Positions 63,401-64,000 of a DNA stretch of 64,000 nt are shown here, piece after piece. The DNA comes from Cymbomonas tetramitiformis (taxonomy: Eukaryota; Chlorophyta; Pyramimonadophyceae; Pyramimonadales; Pyramimonadaceae). The stretch lies in contig LGRX02027733.1 of the NCBI GenBank assembly GCA_001247695.2, positions 1 to 64,000 of the forward strand. Direction: 5' to 3'. Each line of letters starts with the position of its first letter. Positions within the stretch are counted from its first letter, which is position 1. The notes below the pieces were generated by a model, which was given only the letters and a program-made list of their open reading frames with translations, was not told the DNA's origin and ran no database searches. Made by a program: the position numbers and the translations under genes.

Positions 63401-64000
63401 CAGAGACTCCGCACCGGCAGGCAAGGGGTCCGAAGAGGACGAGGATCCTACCTCTGTCCTCGGGGCAGTGGATTGCACCACCGATGGATCTGATGGACCC
63501 GAGTACTCTGAGCCGAAAGGCAAGAGATGCGAAGGGGACGAGGATCCCACATCTGTCTTAGGCGCCACCTTCGAGTATAGTGATTCCGAGGACGAGTCCT
63601 TCCCTCCCACCAGTCCAGCACCGGTCATTGGTGAGCTCACCCATCTGAATGGGCTCACGTGGGTAGAGTCGCCGGCCCTTTGGGTGGACGCAGCTGCCAC
63701 CCTAGCAGTAGGCGAGAAATCCTTGAGGGATGCCGAATCGCTAGCAGTCATGACCAGAGCAGACCGAGCTAGGGAACAGGCCACAGCAGAAGTCCAGAGT
63801 CACCCGAAGTTCCCCCACCCTGAGGCCCAGAGTCATCCAAAGGCAGCCGGAAAGGTACCTGAGCCCGTTAAGCCCCCGGAAAGTAGCTCCCACTACGACC
63901 AGGTCGTAGATCGCCAGGACTGGAAGCTGATCAGGGAGCGCTTTGAGGAGATAGCAGCCCAGTACGGGGTGTTTGACGTTGACGCGTGTTGCGACTCCAT
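60315..64000 (+). CDS. pol: Gypsy-2 Pol: protease, RT, RNase H, methyltransferase-like start
   Basis: Open in one frame from just after a TAA at 60312 to the window edge, with no early ATG, so probably made by −1 frameshifting from the middle ORF. Domains in order: retropepsin with VLVDSGAST (60627–60650) and VDVILGGPWL (60860–60880); a long Pro/Ser-rich linker (61000–61850); RT with LRLVIDYRQIN (about 62188–62220), YPLPDV, FSTMDALWGFWQ and catalytic FVDDI (62490–62504); RNase H with QTDASG (62965–62990), ERELCAIHH and PDAQSR (about 63300); an acidic linker with an imperfect internal duplication (63380–63560); and DWKLIRERFEEIAAQYG followed by VFDVDACCDS (63915–63997), the start of a Dam/DIRS-type methyltransferase-like module. 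Integrase expected beyond the edge. Confidence 0.92.

Larger units (their letters stand above)
53865..64000 (+). mobile_element. Gypsy-2: Ty3/Gypsy-type LTR element, runs off right edge
   Basis: Ordered ORFs gag (54896–59203), a middle basic ORF (59269–60405) and pol (60315 to edge) with aspartic protease, RT and RNase H. Integrase and 3' LTR lie beyond. It appears inserted into the CACTA-2 accessory gene. Frames are intact over 9 kb, so it may be recent. Confidence 0.8.

Overview
The window is eukaryotic nuclear DNA made almost entirely of nested transposable elements. Spliceosomal GT–AG introns, LTR retrotransposons, a CACTA/EnSpm transposon, a hAT-like fragment and a foldback element are all visible; nothing bacterial is. 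One host-type protein carries a THFVSHAW/WCLYEI domain followed by TPR-like sequence, an architecture I associate with algae and other protists, so an alga or related protist is my best guess. The species cannot be fixed from this sequence.

Layout. 1–2161: Gag-like gene on the minus strand, cut by the left edge. 3258–19789: Ty3/Gypsy-like element on the minus strand (Gypsy-1), with tRNA-iMet-type primer site, leader, gag and a second ORF after an in-frame UGA; no pol is present. Its gag is split by a complete 10.9-kb CACTA element (CACTA-1, 6649–17561) with a 3-bp target duplication. CACTA-1 carries an 8-exon Tnp2 transposase on + and a spliced accessory gene on −, between arrays of GTCCATACG-type repeats. 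20633–21466: BED-finger/hAT-like transposase N-terminus. 22130–23560: foldback element with a hairpin array. 24858–25267: deletion-derived LTR element. 27041–30691: the only apparent host genes, two minus-strand ORFs. 30692–35155: mostly noncoding, with hairpins and tandem palindromes.

35156–51045: several LTR elements of one TG...TA family plus a larger one. These include an LTR fragment, a frameshifted DNA cytosine methyltransferase remnant, a minus-strand element (C) encoding a membrane-anchored protein, and a large LTR element (A) with almost identical LTR segments at 37356 and 50418 but little coding capacity inside. Nested in A is a complete small LTR element (B, 39368–42938) with two ORFs overlapping at ATGA. 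The 3' LTR of A is interrupted at 51046 by a second CACTA-type element (CACTA-2). It has its own GGGTCCATG array and a homologue of the CACTA-1 accessory gene, and is itself apparently interrupted near 53865 by Gypsy-2. Gypsy-2 runs off the right edge: a giant Gag with Sfi1-like W repeats, a basic middle ORF, and a Pol with protease, RT, RNase H and the start of a methyltransferase-like domain.

The most informative points are the exact CACTA-in-gag insertion, the paired CACTA systems with matching accessory genes but different repeat motifs, the three-ORF Gypsy elements using two different recoding arrangements, the Sfi1-like Gag, and the methyltransferase remnants linked to retroelements.
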